From: Micrococcales bacterium
Lineage (GTDB): Bacteria > Actinomycetota > Actinomycetes > S36-B12 > UBA10799
Reading direction: 5' to 3'
Assembly: GCA_016719135.1 (NCBI GenBank)
Contig: JADKAV010000029.1
Coordinates: forward strand, 1-40,437
DNA: 40,437 bases
Notes under the pieces: model-generated
The model's input: only the letters and a program-made list of their open reading frames with translations
Told to the model about the DNA's origin: nothing
Databases searched by the model: none
Part shown: in pieces, positions 1 to 10,176 of the stretch
Position numbering within the stretch: the first letter of the stretch is position 1
Layout of the letters: each line of letters opens with the position of its first letter
Program-made: the position numbers and the translations under genes

Positions 1-151
1 GGGGCGGCCGTTCACCTGCTCCAATACCCGGCGGCTGGACGCTGCCAAGTCGCGGATCGGCAGGCTTGTCCGCATCGACACCTTCACCGGAACCGATTCT
101 GCTCGCTGGCACTGCGGTTGCAGCTGTGGGCCGCCATGATCGCGCTGGACA

Positions 152-727
152 ATAGCGATCGCGAACGCGTCCGCCACCGCGATCGATACCGGCATCGCCG
201 ACCCGGTCCATGCATGGGCTCTGATAAATTTTCTTTGGGCCGTTTCACTGGCCAGAATGTTCGCCTTGATGGGAAGCGGACAGTTTCTTCCCGGATCACC
301 GTGGTCGTGGTCCTGGTGCTATTGTTGCAACCATCGGTGGTGGGCGTTGTGGGTGGCAGCGTGCGGAATAGGTGGCTTGGTCATCTCGCAGGTGGTCAAG
401 CGCACCATCGATCGGCAACGGCCGGCGTGGCTGGATCCGTTCTGATGCCCTGATAGCTTCTCGTTCCCCAGCGGTCACACCATGGCCGGCATCCACGTGC
501 GGGTGGTGTTCGGCATCGTCGCGCTGTACCCGCTGCGCGGACCCTGGAACCGGATCGTCGGCGTTGCGCTGATCGCCTTCGGCGTGTTGATGGGCCCCAG
601 CCGAGTCGTCTTCGGCGTGCACTGGCCCACGGACGTGCTCGGTGGGTGGCTCTACGCCAGCGCCTGGGTGCTCACCGTGACGGCGTTGTTGCTGTGGCGG
701 CGCTACAGGATCGCACCCGGCACGTAG
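152..727 (+). pseudogene. PAP2-superfamily membrane phosphatase, disrupted
   Basis: The three PAP2 phosphatase motifs lie in one reading frame: KRTIDRQRP (K-x6-RP, about 407-433), FPSGHT (about 464-481) and SRVVFGVHWPTD (SR-x5-H-x3-D, about 600-635). Family members dephosphorylate lipid phosphates or undecaprenyl pyrophosphate at the membrane. An in-frame TGA at 443-445 separates motif 1 from motif 2. Around 290-330 a neighbouring frame reads as the better membrane helix (ITVVVVLVLLL), so there is probably a compensating frameshift pair as well. No clean start is visible: the frame is closed by a TGA at 137-139. It is either a decayed gene or a gene damaged by sequence errors; the heavy errors in the neighbouring purB favour the latter. 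The first 150 bases of the window show nothing else I can identify. Confidence 0.6.
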
Positions 728-744
728 GCCGCGGCCTGCGGATA

Positions 745-2103
745 CTACCGACCACCTGCCGACCCGTCGACCGACTTCGCACTCCCAGAGGCGGCGGCCC
801 CCGTGAACTGCAGTGGGTCGGACATGAGCGCGGCCAGCTCGTCGGCATCCAAGGGCAGCCTCGGGTCTTCTGCCAGTCGCTGCAGCACGCCCGGATCGCA
901 ACCGGTCGCCCGCATATCCAAAGCCGCGGCCACCGCGTTCCTCCTTGATCACCTCGTGCGCGGTCTCCTGGCCGACCCCGGCGCGCACCGACGCCATGAG
1001 GATCTTCGTCGTGGCCAGGAACGGCAGGTACCGTCTAGTTCCTCTGGATCACGGCCTCGAAGACCCGAACTCATCGAGCACGGTCAGCATCGTCTTGAGC
1101 ATCCCGTCGGCGAAGAACGCGTCTGGGCAGAACAACGCGGCGCACCACCGAGCAGCAGACGTCGCCTCGTTCCACTGCGAGCCGGCCAGGTCCGCGGCCA
1201 TGGTCTTGATATCCGCGCAGCAGCACCATGAATCCGTTGACCCGCTCGCAGGAACGGCGTGTTCATCTTGTGCGGCATGGCGCTCGAGCCGACCTGGACC
1301 CGCCTGGAACCCTCGGTCACCAGTCTGGCCCGCCATCAGCGGATGGTGGTCGCCAGACTCGAGGGCGCTGCGCCAACTGACGAGCGCACCGACGACGTCG
1401 TGGTCCAGCGACCGCGGGTAGACCTGGCCGACGGAAGCGAGCACCCGCTCGAAGCCCAGGTGAGCCCAGCGAGCGTCGCTCGAGTTCGGCCAACGCGTCC
1501 TCGCCGGCGAGCAGGTCCAGCATGTCCTGGCCGTGCCCACCGGACCCTTTGATCCCACGCAGGGGGTAGTCGGCGATCGCGCCCGCAACGGTCGTAATGC
1601 CACCATGAACTCGTCGGCGGCACTGGCGAAGCGCTTGCCCAAAGTGGTCGTCTGGGCGGCGACGTTGTGCGACCCGCCGGTCAACGCGAGGTCCTGGTAC
1701 TCGGCGGCCAGCCGGGCGAGCCGAGCAAGCAGGGCCACGGTCTTGTCCCGCACGAGCAGAAGCGACTGCCGGATCTGCATCTGCTCGACGTTCTCGGTCA
1801 GATCGCGACTGGTCAGTCCCTTGTGGATGTGCTCGTGGCCGGCCAGGGCACTGAACTCGTCGATGCGCGCCTTGACGTCGGCGGGTGATCCGTTCGCGCG
1901 CCGCGATCGATGCGAGGTCGACGGTCTCGATGACGGCACGGTAGTCGTCGAGCACGCCGTCCGGGACCTCCACCCCGAGATCGGCCTGTGCCTGCAGAAC
2001 CGCGAGCCACCAGATGGCGTTCGGCAACGATCTTGTTGCGCGCCGACCAGATGTCGGTCATCTCAGGCGAGGCGTAACGGGTGGCCAGGACATTGGGGAT
2101 CAT
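745..2103 (-). CDS. purB: Adenylosuccinate lyase, several frameshifts
   Basis: Adenylosuccinate lyase splits SAICAR to AICAR and adenylosuccinate to AMP, releasing fumarate, in purine synthesis. Pieces appear in order across alternating frames: MIPNVLATRYASPEMTDIWS at the start (ATG 2103), then a VPDGVLDDYRAVIETVDLAS block, the HIHKGLTSRDLTEN and TGGSHNVAAQTTTLG active-site segments, the family signature GSSAMPHKMNTPF near 1270, and a C-terminus LDADELAALMSDPLQF ending at a TAG (745-747). The span would give about 450 residues, close to the family's usual length. At least six frame changes are needed. The gene is normally essential, so I read them as sequence errors rather than decay. The start codon overlaps the 3' end of purD, suggesting one transcript. 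Confidence 0.8.
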
Positions 2104-3332
2104 GGGCTGACTCCAGAGCGATGTCGGTGCGGTAGTGACCATCGGCGAGTTCGATCCGCCGCAAGGTGGCGTAAGCCTGCTCGCGGGCGTCGGCAAGGGT
2201 TGGCCGGTGGCCACCACGCCTTGAGAACCCGGCCGCCGGACGACACCAGTCTCGCCGTCGCGCATGGCGGTGCCGGCATGCAGGACGCCCGGGGGCGTCG
2301 GCCCCGCGGATCACGTCGCCGGTGCGGGGGACTGCGGGTATCCGGCAGCCGCGAGGCACCACCGTCACGGCGGCGCCGTCTCGCCAGCTCAATGGCGGCA
2401 CGTCTGCCAGGTCTCCAGCGGCGGCCGCCGAAAGCAGCCCGCCCAACGGCGTCTCGAGCAGTGCCAGCACAGCCTGAGTCTCGGGGTCGCCGAACCGGAC
2501 GTTGAACTCCACGACCCGCGGTCCTTTGCTGGTCAGCGCGAGGCCCACGTACAGCACGCCCTGATAGGCGGTTCCTCGCCGGGCCATCTCGTCCAGCGCC
2601 GGCTGGGCAACGTGTTCAACGGTCCATTGCGCAAGATCTGGATCGGCCCATGGCAGTGGGCAGTAGGCGCCCATGCCGCCGGTGTTCGGGCCGGTGTCGC
2701 CCTCGCCCACCCGCTTGTGGTCCTGCGCCGGCAGCAGCGGGACCACGGTTGTGCCGTCGCTGATGCAGAAGACGCTGGCCTCGGGCCCGTCGAGGTACTC
2801 CTCAAAGAAGCACCCGGCTGCCAGCCGCGAGACATGCCCGGCCATGCTTCAGTGCCGCTTCCCGGTCGTCAGTGACGACGACACCTTTGCCGGCGGCGAG
2901 ACCGTCATCCTTGACCACGTAGGGCGCCGAAACGATCGAGGGCTCTGGTCAGCGCTTCGGCGTCGGACACCAGTTTCCCGATTCCGCAGTCGGGATGCCG
3001 GCGGAGACCATGATCTGTTTGGCGAAGTCCTTACTGCCTTCCAGTTGTGCCGCGGCGGCGGTGGGACCGAACGCGAGGATTCCGGCCTCCCGACAGGCGT
3101 CCACCGCACCTGCGACCAGTGGTACCTCCGGACCGATCACCACCAGGTCGAACCCGCGGCCCAGGGTCGCCACCGCTGCCGGGTCGGACACGTCCAGCGG
3201 CTGGGTCTCGATCTGCTGCGCCATGCCTGCGTTGCCAGGCGCGGCCACCACCTTGTTGATCGCCGGATCGGCGAGCAGAGATGTGACCAGGGCGTGTTCA
3301 CGGGCTCCGGAACCTACAACCAATACGCGCAC
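2063..3332 (-). CDS. purD: Phosphoribosylamine-glycine ligase (GAR synthetase), frameshifted
   Basis: PurD joins phosphoribosylamine and glycine using ATP, the second step of purine synthesis. The N-terminus MRVLVVGSGAREHAL and the GPEVPLVAGAVDACREAGI block are intact from ATG 3332 to about 2960. The reading then changes frame near 2850-2950, in the ATP-grasp lid (YVVKDDGLAAGKGVVV is readable in another frame). It resumes with FFEEYLDGPEASVF, GDTGPNTGGMGAYCP and VVEFNVRFGDPETQAVL, the conserved ATP-grasp core. A second garbled stretch lies near 2230-2310 before the C-terminal ADGHYRTDIALES. The true stop is uncertain: the open frame runs to 2063, but a one-base shift would stop at 2100-2102, overlapping the purB ATG as ATGA. 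Gap to purA upstream is about 75 bases. Confidence 0.82.
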
Positions 3333-3407
3333 GCTCTCAAGGGTAGGCGCGGGTGTGCGGCGGTCTGCCAGGGATGGGTGCTTCAGGCCTCGGGGCTCCC
3401 GATCCGT

Positions 3408-4693
<1,286 letters not shown>

Positions 4694-4795
4694 CTTGCCT
4701 CCCCTCCCACTCCCGCAAAGAACCTACCTCATCGAATGGGAGTCAGGGTCGAGCGCGGACATGTTGCCCCGTCAGCGAAATGCCGAAGGAACCCC

Positions 4796-5194
4796 CTAGT
4801 GCCGGCCCTCCGCGACGAACCGCCGGCCACTGAGAGAGTCGGCATCGATAGCCACGTAATGGTGCTTGGGATCCAGGTTCCATGGGAAAAGAGGCAGGGT
4901 GTCGGCGAGGTCTAGATCCGCCTCCCGGCTGAGGACCCGCGCCATTCCAACCACGACCACCGACCAGGCCTCATTCGTCGCCTCGTCGTAGCCGTCGATC
5001 TCGAACGCGACTTCGTGATGCGTCATCACCGAGGCAAGCTTGCTGCCTTCGGCGGTCTTGAAAATGACCTGGTCCTCGTGCACCAGGTAGTTGACCGGGT
5101 AGATATCGGGGCGTCCGGCGACAACCACGGCCAGCCGTCCAATCTGGCTGCGCTTGAGCAATTCCCAGCACTGTTCATCGGTGAGAACGTCCAT
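4796..5194 (-). CDS. Pyridoxamine 5'-phosphate oxidase-like flavin-binding protein
   Basis: A 132-residue protein with the split-barrel pattern of the PNPOx-like / nitroimidazole-reductase-like family: an N-terminal helix (LTDEQCWELLKRSQIGRLAV), then IYPVNYLVHEDQVIFKTAEG, then VAFEIDGYDEATNEAWSVVVVG. These small actinobacterial proteins usually bind FMN or F420 and act as oxidoreductases or flavin carriers; the substrate cannot be read from sequence. A GGAAGGA ribosome site lies about ten bases before the ATG. It sits about 100 bases upstream of purA on the same strand and could be cotranscribed. A weak iron-box-like sequence at 5252-5270 lies in its upstream region, too degenerate to count. 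Confidence 0.72.
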   Translation of the reverse strand: MDVLTDEQCWELLKRSQIGRLAVVVAGRPDIYPVNYLVHEDQVIFKTAEGSKLASVMTHHEVAFEIDGYDEATNEAWSVVVVGMARVLSREADLDLADTLPLFPWNLDPKHHYVAIDADSLSGRRFVAEGRH

Positions 5195-5299
5195 GCCCGC
5201 ATCCTTCCACGCTGAGCGGGTCCAACGGAATCCGAATACCAGAACCCGACCTTAGGTAGGGCTGACTTCGCGACGCGCAAGGCGGGATCCAAGAAGCTG

Positions 5300-5334
5300 T
5301 CGGGGAGTCGTACGACGCCCGTTCGGCTCCCCGA
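5300..5334 (-). terminator. Possible terminator hairpin downstream of fbaA
   Basis: An 8-bp inverted repeat, TCGGGGAG (5300-5307) and CTCCCCGA (5327-5334), encloses a 19-base loop that itself contains the palindrome GTCGTACGAC. It lies about 20 bases beyond the fbaA stop codon. There is no T-run after it, so it would be a weak or Rho-assisted terminator, or simply a stable mRNA 3' end. Confidence 0.4.
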
Positions 5335-5352
5335 TCCGTCCTGCAGGCTGGC

Positions 5353-6375
5353 TCAGGCCATTTTCGTTCCGACTGAGCGCAAGTCCTCGCAGGCCTGCTT
5401 CACGCGGTCGGCCATCCCGGCTTCGGCGGCCTTGCCGTAGGCGCGCGGGTCGTACTGCTTCTTGTTGCCGACCTCGCCGTCGACCTTGAGCACGCCGTCG
5501 TAGTTCTTGAACATCCAGTCGGCGATCGGGCGGGTGAACGCGTACTGGGTGTCGGTGTCGACGTTCATCTTGACCACGCCGTAGTCGAGGGCCTCGCGGA
5601 TCTCCTCGAGCAGGGAGCCGGAGCCGCCGTGGAAGACCAGGTCGAACGGCTTGTCGACGCCGTACTTCTCGCCCACCGCGTCCTGGATCTGCTTGAGGAT
5701 GCTCGGCGTGAGCACCACGTTGCCCGGCTTGTAGACACCGTGCACGTTGCCGAAGGTTGCGGCGACCATGTAGCGCCCGCGCTCACCAAGGCCGAGCTTT
5801 GCTGCGGTGGCCAGTCCGTCCTCCGGGGTGGAGTAGAGCTTGGCGTCGTGCTTGGCCTCGACGCCGTCCTCCTCGCCGCCGACCACGCCGATCTCGAGTT
5901 CCATGATGATGTTCGCCTGGTGACACTTGTCGAGCATCTCCTCGGCGATGTCGAGGTTCTCCTCCAGCGCGATGGCCGAGCCGTCCCACATGTGCGACTG
6001 GAACAGCGGCAGCTTGCCGGACTTGACGCGCTCGATGGAGATGTCCACCAGCGGCCGCATGAAGCCGTCGAGTTTCTGCATCGGGCAGTGGTCGGTGTGC
6101 AGTGCGATGTTGACGGGGTATTTCTCCGCCGCGACGTAGGCGAACTCGGCCAGGGCCACCGCCCCGGTCACCATGTCTTTGACGTACTGCCCGGATGCGA
6201 ACTCCGCACCTCCCCAGGAGAACTGGACGATCCCGTCGCTCTCAGCCTCGGCAAAACCACGCAGTGCGGCGATGATGGACTGCGATGACGTGACGTTGAT
6301 GGCGGGATAGGCGAACTGACCGGCCTTGGCGCGGTCGAGCATCTCGGCGTAAACCTCTGGGGTAGCAATCGGCAT
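5353..6375 (-). CDS. fbaA: Class II fructose-bisphosphate aldolase
   Basis: Zinc-dependent class II aldolase, which interconverts fructose 1,6-bisphosphate with dihydroxyacetone phosphate and glyceraldehyde 3-phosphate in glycolysis and gluconeogenesis. The start is placed at the ATG giving MPIATPEVYAEMLDRAKAGQ (6375). A longer frame runs upstream, but its 53 extra residues are low-complexity and unlike the family. Visible motifs are the zinc ligands in ALHTDHCPMQKLDG, EIGVVGGEEDGV, TFGNVHGVYKPGNV and the phosphate-binding VFHGGSGSLLEEI. The length of 340 residues is normal for actinobacterial FbaA. The frame is intact, unlike its purine neighbours. It is divergent from the TrmH-type gene, with about 218 bases between the two starts. 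Confidence 0.97.
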   Translation of the reverse strand: MPIATPEVYAEMLDRAKAGQFAYPAINVTSSQSIIAALRGFAEAESDGIVQFSWGGAEFASGQYVKDMVTGAVALAEFAYVAAEKYPVNIALHTDHCPMQKLDGFMRPLVDISIERVKSGKLPLFQSHMWDGSAIALEENLDIAEEMLDKCHQANIIMELEIGVVGGEEDGVEAKHDAKLYSTPEDGLATAAKLGLGERGRYMVAATFGNVHGVYKPGNVVLTPSILKQIQDAVGEKYGVDKPFDLVFHGGSGSLLEEIREALDYGVVKMNVDTDTQYAFTRPIADWMFKNYDGVLKVDGEVGNKKQYDPRAYGKAAEAGMADRVKQACEDLRSVGTKMA

Positions 6376-6593
6376 GTCGCCAAGGGTAGCGAGTCGGGCC
6401 GAACCGCGCGAGGCACACGGGAAACCCGCCGCGGTCCGATCCGCACCGGTTTGAACTGGTCCGACCGAGCCGGTCCCGACCAAATCCGAGTCCGACCAAT
6501 CCGGTTTACCGGCACGTAACGGTGCGGCACGCAATCAGCAGGCAGGATCCACCGGGCCGTTGCCGTCGCGCGTCGACTGGCTAGCCTGATCCC

Positions 6594-7169
6594 ATGACCG
6601 TGGGCCCGCACCCGCTGCCATGGCCCGATGATCCGCGACTGGATCCCGAACTGCTCGCCGAGGGTGACACCCGCAACGTCGAGGACCGGTTCCGCTACTG
6701 GCGCCGGGAGGCCATCATCGCCGAGCTCGACAGCACCCGGCACCCGGTGCACATCGCGATCGAGAACTTCCAGCACGACTTCAACATCGGTTCGGTCGTG
6801 CGTACCGCCAATGCCTTCAACGTGGCCGCCGTGCACATCGTCGGGCGCCGCAGGTGGAACCGGCGCGGAGCGATGGTCACCGACCGCTACCAGCACGTCG
6901 AGCACCATAGTGATCCGGCGGGACTTCTGGATCTGGGATTGCCCATCATCGGCATCGACAACATCGAGGGGTCCACCGCGATTGAACGCAGGGTTCTGCC
7001 CCGTGCATGTGTGTTGCTGTTCGGGCAGGAGGGACCCGGGCTCAGCGACGAGTCACTGGATCTGTGCCAGGAGGTCCTGCACATCACGCAATACGGATCG
7101 ACTCGTTCGATCAATGCCGGGGCCGCCGCCGCGATCGCCATGTACGCCTGGGCGCTGCAGCACCTGTGA
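6594..7169 (+). CDS. TrmH/SpoU-family RNA 2'-O-methyltransferase
   Basis: A 191-residue SPOUT methyltransferase that would transfer a methyl group from S-adenosylmethionine to a ribose 2'-OH in tRNA or rRNA. All three SpoU motifs are present: motif 1 QHDFNIGSVVRTANAF, motif 2 LLFGQEGPGLS and motif 3 QYGSTRSINAGAAAAIAMY, which form the knotted cofactor site. There is no N-terminal substrate-binding extension, so the RNA target cannot be told. It resembles the TrmH-like protein found near pyrE in mycobacteria (Rv0380c, from memory). It ends 7 bases before the stop of the convergent dedA gene, leaving no room for a separate terminator. Confidence 0.9.
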   Translation: MTVGPHPLPWPDDPRLDPELLAEGDTRNVEDRFRYWRREAIIAELDSTRHPVHIAIENFQHDFNIGSVVRTANAFNVAAVHIVGRRRWNRRGAMVTDRYQHVEHHSDPAGLLDLGLPIIGIDNIEGSTAIERRVLPRACVLLFGQEGPGLSDESLDLCQEVLHITQYGSTRSINAGAAAAIAMYAWALQHL

Positions 7170-7176
7170 GGTGCGA

Positions 7177-7845
7177 CTACTGCGGGTCGGGTGCGCCCTG
7201 CGTCTGCGGATCCGCTGCGACCTCGCGCTTGTGCCGGATGTACTCGTAGACGATCGGCAGCACACTGATGCCGACGACCGCGATCAGGATCAGCTCGATG
7301 TTGTCCTTGACGAATGGGACATTGCCCAGCGCGTAGCCCAGCAGGGTCACACCGGCTCCCCACAGGATGCCGCCGACGGTCGAGTAGATCATGTAGACGC
7401 GGAAGTTCATCCGCCCGACGCCGGCCATCGCGGTGATGAACGTCCGCACGATGGGAACGAACCGGGCGAGCACCACTGCCCTCGCTCCGTACCGCTCGAA
7501 GAACTGATGGGTCTTGTCGACGTACTCCTTTTTGAACAGGCGCGAGTCGGGGCGGCTGAACAGTTTGGGGCCGGCGACGTAGCCGATCCAGTAGCCGGTC
7601 GCGTTGCCCACCACGGCGGCGATTGCCAGCAGCGTCGCGGCCAGCCAGATCGGGGTGTCGATGAAGCCTTGCGCAATGAACAGGCCGGTGATGAACAGCA
7701 GTGAGTCACCGGGCAGGAAGAACCCGATCAGCAGGCCACACTCGGCGAAGATGATGATGATGACGCCGATCAGCGCCAGCGGCCCGAGCCAGGTGAGGAT
7801 GTTCTCCGGCTGCAGGAAATCCAGCAGGGCCAAGCTTTGCGTCAT
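7177..7845 (-). CDS. DedA-family (SNARE-associated/VTT) membrane protein
   Basis: A 222-residue inner-membrane protein of the DedA family, whose members act as lipid flippases or proton-coupled transporters important for envelope homeostasis. Conserved features are the entry segment FAECGLLIGFFLPGDSLLF, the GNATGYWIGYVAGPK region and the re-entrant loop VLARFVPIVRTFITAMAGV with its arginines. It ends in a charged tail. The ATG at 7845 begins MTQSLALLDFLQPENI. The frame stays open upstream through repeat element A, but those residues are only the repeat translated, so I reject the longer start. Repeat A occupies the interval between this gene and divergent pyrE. Confidence 0.93.
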   Translation of the reverse strand: MTQSLALLDFLQPENILTWLGPLALIGVIIIIFAECGLLIGFFLPGDSLLFITGLFIAQGFIDTPIWLAATLLAIAAVVGNATGYWIGYVAGPKLFSRPDSRLFKKEYVDKTHQFFERYGARAVVLARFVPIVRTFITAMAGVGRMNFRVYMIYSTVGGILWGAGVTLLGYALGNVPFVKDNIELILIAVVGISVLPIVYEYIRHKREVAADPQTQGAPDPQ

Positions 7846-7880
7846 ATATACGACGGTACCTTGCGCGCGAACTTGCACTC

Positions 7881-8010
7881 CCGCCCCGGCGCAGGCGTTG
7901 GACTTATGCACCCACGTTGGACAACCGCACACCCGTTGGAGTTGCACGGCCCGCGGATCTCCAACGCAGGTACCGATCTCCAACGCCCGTACCCAACTCT
8001 CACGGCTGTG
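7881..8010 (-). repeat. 130-bp dyad repeat, copy A
   Basis: Copy A of a three-copy element, in inverted orientation relative to copies B and C, between divergent dedA and pyrE. GTTGGA hexamers on the plus strand start at 7897, 7916 and 7935; TCCAAC hexamers start at 7960 and 7979. The spacing of 19, 19, 25 and 19 bp is exactly that of the other copies. By hand alignment it differs from copy B at about 16 of 130 positions, none inside the five hexamers. The dyad centre (about 7950) is a short CACGG/CCGTG-type palindrome. Confidence 0.88.
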
Positions 8011-8099
8011 CCCCCGCACCCGCCCGGATGCCGCCGACGCGACCATCCAATGTTCGCCACTGCCCCTGAGCACGGCGCCTGCGGGACTAGCCTGAGGCT

Positions 8100-8627
8100 G
8101 TGAGCGATCTCGACCACTTGAAGCAGCAGATCCTGGACAAAGCGGTGGTGCACGGCAAGGTCACCCTGTCCTCGGGTAAGGAAGCCGACTACTACATCGA
8201 CCTGCGGCGCGTGACGCTGGACCACGAGGCCGCGCCGGTGGTCGGCGAGGTCATGCGCGAACTCACCGCGGACCTGCACTACGACGCGGTGGGCGGGCTG
8301 ACTCTCGGGGCGGACCCGGTCGCGACCGCGATGATGCACGCGAAGGGCCGGCCGCTGGACGCATTCGTGGTGCGAAAACAGGGCAAGGCACACGGCCTGC
8401 AGCGCCGCATCGAAGGCCCGGACGTCGCTGGGCGACACGTGCTCGCCGTTGAGGACACATCGACCACCGGATCCAGCGTCCTGGCCGCGGTCGACGCCCT
8501 GCGCGAAGAAGGCGCCGAGGTGGTCGCCGTCGCGGTGATCGTCGATCGCGGTGCCGGGGAGGCCGTGCGCCGAGCAGGTCTGGAGTACCGCGCCGCCCTG
8601 AGCCTCGCGGACCTCGGTCTGGACTGA
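8100..8627 (+). CDS. pyrE: Orotate phosphoribosyltransferase
   Basis: PyrE condenses orotate with PRPP to give orotidine 5'-phosphate in pyrimidine synthesis. The 175-residue protein starts at GTG 8100 (MSDLDHLKQQILDKAVVHGK). It contains the orotate-side segment SSGKEADYYIDLRRVTL and the PRPP-binding motif VLAVEDTSTTGSSVL. A flexible catalytic loop, VRKQGKAHGLQRRIEG, lies between them. Length and motifs are normal for the actinobacterial form. Repeat A lies upstream, between it and dedA, so the repeat is in its likely promoter region. The next gene follows after 54 bases on the same strand. Confidence 0.95.
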   Translation: MSDLDHLKQQILDKAVVHGKVTLSSGKEADYYIDLRRVTLDHEAAPVVGEVMRELTADLHYDAVGGLTLGADPVATAMMHAKGRPLDAFVVRKQGKAHGLQRRIEGPDVAGRHVLAVEDTSTTGSSVLAAVDALREEGAEVVAVAVIVDRGAGEAVRRAGLEYRAALSLADLGLD

Positions 8628-8681
8628 CCGCGTCCGGCGCGCCCACTTTGCCGATCGGCCATTGCAGTTGACCATGGAGGG

Positions 8682-9152
8682 GTGTCGGATCTCTTGATCG
8701 CCCTGCTGCCGCCGGTGCCGGAACAGTCCTGGCCCCGGCGCGAGATCGCCGCGGAGCTGGCCGCGTACAACTACAACGTGAAAATCCTTGAGGAGCTCGC
8801 GTCGCAGCCGATCAACGGGGACCTGGATCTGGCCGGCGCCTGGGTCGCACATTGCGCGCTCGAACTCGCCGCCCGCAGCAACCGCGCACCTGTGCTTCTG
8901 GTCGCGTACGGCGCCGCCGGCAGAATGCTGGCCGCTCTCGGGTTCGCCCAGCGGGCCTCGAGGCGCCGGGTCGTCGGGTACGTACTCGTGGACGGCGAGT
9001 TGCCCAAGCCCGGTGTGCAGGACTGGCCGGACGCGCCGGTCACCTACCTGGGGACGAATGAGTCGCACCTCGCGGAATTGCGCGGGTGGGACCTCTTGCC
9101 AGGGGACGACATCGCGGGCGAAATCCGGCAGGTCGCGGACCGCTGGGTGTGA
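8682..9152 (+). CDS. Degenerate alpha/beta-hydrolase-like protein, function unknown
   Basis: A 156-residue protein that I do not recognise precisely. The pattern RAPVLLVAYGAAGRMLAALG followed by a basic stretch and VVGYVLVDGELP looks like the nucleophile-elbow region of an alpha/beta hydrolase. The expected G-x-S-x-G serine is missing (AYGAAG), and no catalytic His is evident near the C-terminus. It is therefore probably non-enzymatic, or of a different fold. GGAGG at 8676-8680 lies almost against the GTG at 8682; a TTG at 8694 in the same frame would be better spaced, so the start is uncertain. It follows pyrE on the same strand and may be cotranscribed with it. Confidence 0.55.
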   Translation: MSDLLIALLPPVPEQSWPRREIAAELAAYNYNVKILEELASQPINGDLDLAGAWVAHCALELAARSNRAPVLLVAYGAAGRMLAALGFAQRASRRRVVGYVLVDGELPKPGVQDWPDAPVTYLGTNESHLAELRGWDLLPGDDIAGEIRQVADRWV

Positions 9153-9162
9153 GCAGCAGCGT

Positions 9163-10176
9163 TCAGCCGGTGCTGGCGATCAACTGCCTCTCGACCTCTG
9201 GATCGATTCCGGACACGGCCGCCCGCGACGAAGGGGTCCAGTCCGGGTCTTCTTTCTGCAGCCACTTCCACGTGTCCGCCACGGTGTCGCGCAGCGGGCG
9301 GTCCGAGAATCCGAATTCGTAGGCGGCCGATCCGTCGACCGACCACAGCCCCTCGACATCGGGCCCCTGCGGGGACCACAGGGGCAGGCCCCGCCAGGGC
9401 GTGACGCCGGCAGCCAGCAGCCGTTCATCCTCGACGAAGACAGGTTTGCCGCCGGCGACCTCGGCCACGGCCTGTGCGAAGTCCCCCCACGTGTACTCCC
9501 CAGTCCGCGTCACCACGTCGTAACGCCCCGGGCGCCCGGTCTCCGCACACGTCAAGATGAAGTCGGCCAGATCCCGCGAGTCGACGTACTGGAACGCCTG
9601 CGCAGGATCACCCCCGACGACGAAGTCGCCGCGCGATGCCCGTCGCAGGTAGTCGGGAAGACGGCCGAGATCCTCATGCGGGCCGAGCACGACCCCGGGC
9701 CGCACGACCAGCGTGTTGATCTCCCCGAAGATCGTCTCCACCGCTCGTTCGACCCCCGCCTTGAGCCTGCCGTACAACTCGAGGTCGTCGCTGGGCCCTT
9801 GCGTAATGCCCGTCTCGTAGACCGGCGACGACGAGCTCACCGGTTGCGCAGGCCACTGGCTGTGGGCAGTGACCGTGGAGACCACGGCGTAACTCGGTGC
9901 GACATCGCGCAGGATCCGGGCGCTGGTCAGGGCATGTGAAGGCGCATAACAAGCAGGGTCGATCACGATGTCCGCGCCGCCTCGTTCGTCGACCAACTTG
10001 GCCAGGTCGCGCAGATCCGAGATCGTCGTTCGGTCTCCGCGTACCGCCAAGGCCCCGGCCGGCGGGGGACCGCTGTGGCCACGGTTGAAGACCACGACGT
10101 CGTACCCCCGCTTATGTGCAGCGGCACAGATCGCCCGGCCCACAAATCGCGTGCCTCCCAGCACAACCAGACGCAT
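9163..10176 (-). CDS. NAD(P)-dependent epimerase/dehydratase-like Rossmann protein
   Basis: A 337-residue extended/atypical SDR. The N-terminus MRLVVLGGTRFVGRAICAAA carries the dinucleotide-binding GGTRFVG motif, followed by VVVFNRGHSG, which resembles the cofactor-ribose loop. A central segment LELYGRLKAGVERAVE holds a Tyr-x3-Lys pair. Then come VVRPGVVLGPHED, FQYVDSRDLADFIL and a C-terminal SDRPLRDTVADTWKWL, as in isoflavone-reductase-like and sugar-epimerase-like actinobacterial proteins. The substrate is unknown. Its ATG overlaps the stop of the upstream SDR gene as TGATG, so the two are translationally coupled. Confidence 0.83.
   Translation of the reverse strand: MRLVVLGGTRFVGRAICAAAHKRGYDVVVFNRGHSGPPPAGALAVRGDRTTISDLRDLAKLVDERGGADIVIDPACYAPSHALTSARILRDVAPSYAVVSTVTAHSQWPAQPVSSSSPVYETGITQGPSDDLELYGRLKAGVERAVETIFGEINTLVVRPGVVLGPHEDLGRLPDYLRRASRGDFVVGGDPAQAFQYVDSRDLADFILTCAETGRPGRYDVVTRTGEYTWGDFAQAVAEVAGGKPVFVEDERLLAAGVTPWRGLPLWSPQGPDVEGLWSVDGSAAYEFGFSDRPLRDTVADTWKWLQKEDPDWTPSSRAAVSGIDPEVERQLIASTG

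Noticed and set aside
443..445. TGA recoding (selenocysteine or Trp) in the PAP2 gene
   Set aside because: No SECIS-like hairpin is evident, PAP2 enzymes do not use selenocysteine, and neighbouring genes show ordinary sequence errors.
5252..5270. Second iron-box-like sequence (TTAGGTAGGGCTGAC core) upstream of the PNPOx-like gene
   Set aside because: Only about 13 of 19 positions match and the right half-site is poor; not enough to call an IdeR site.
6450..6500. Repeated GGTCCGACC-like words between fbaA and the TrmH-type gene
   Set aside because: Spacing is irregular and the words vary; likely chance in GC-rich intergenic DNA.
7846..8073. 76-residue upstream extension of DedA
   Set aside because: It only translates repeat A, and the family N-terminus begins at MTQSLALLDF.
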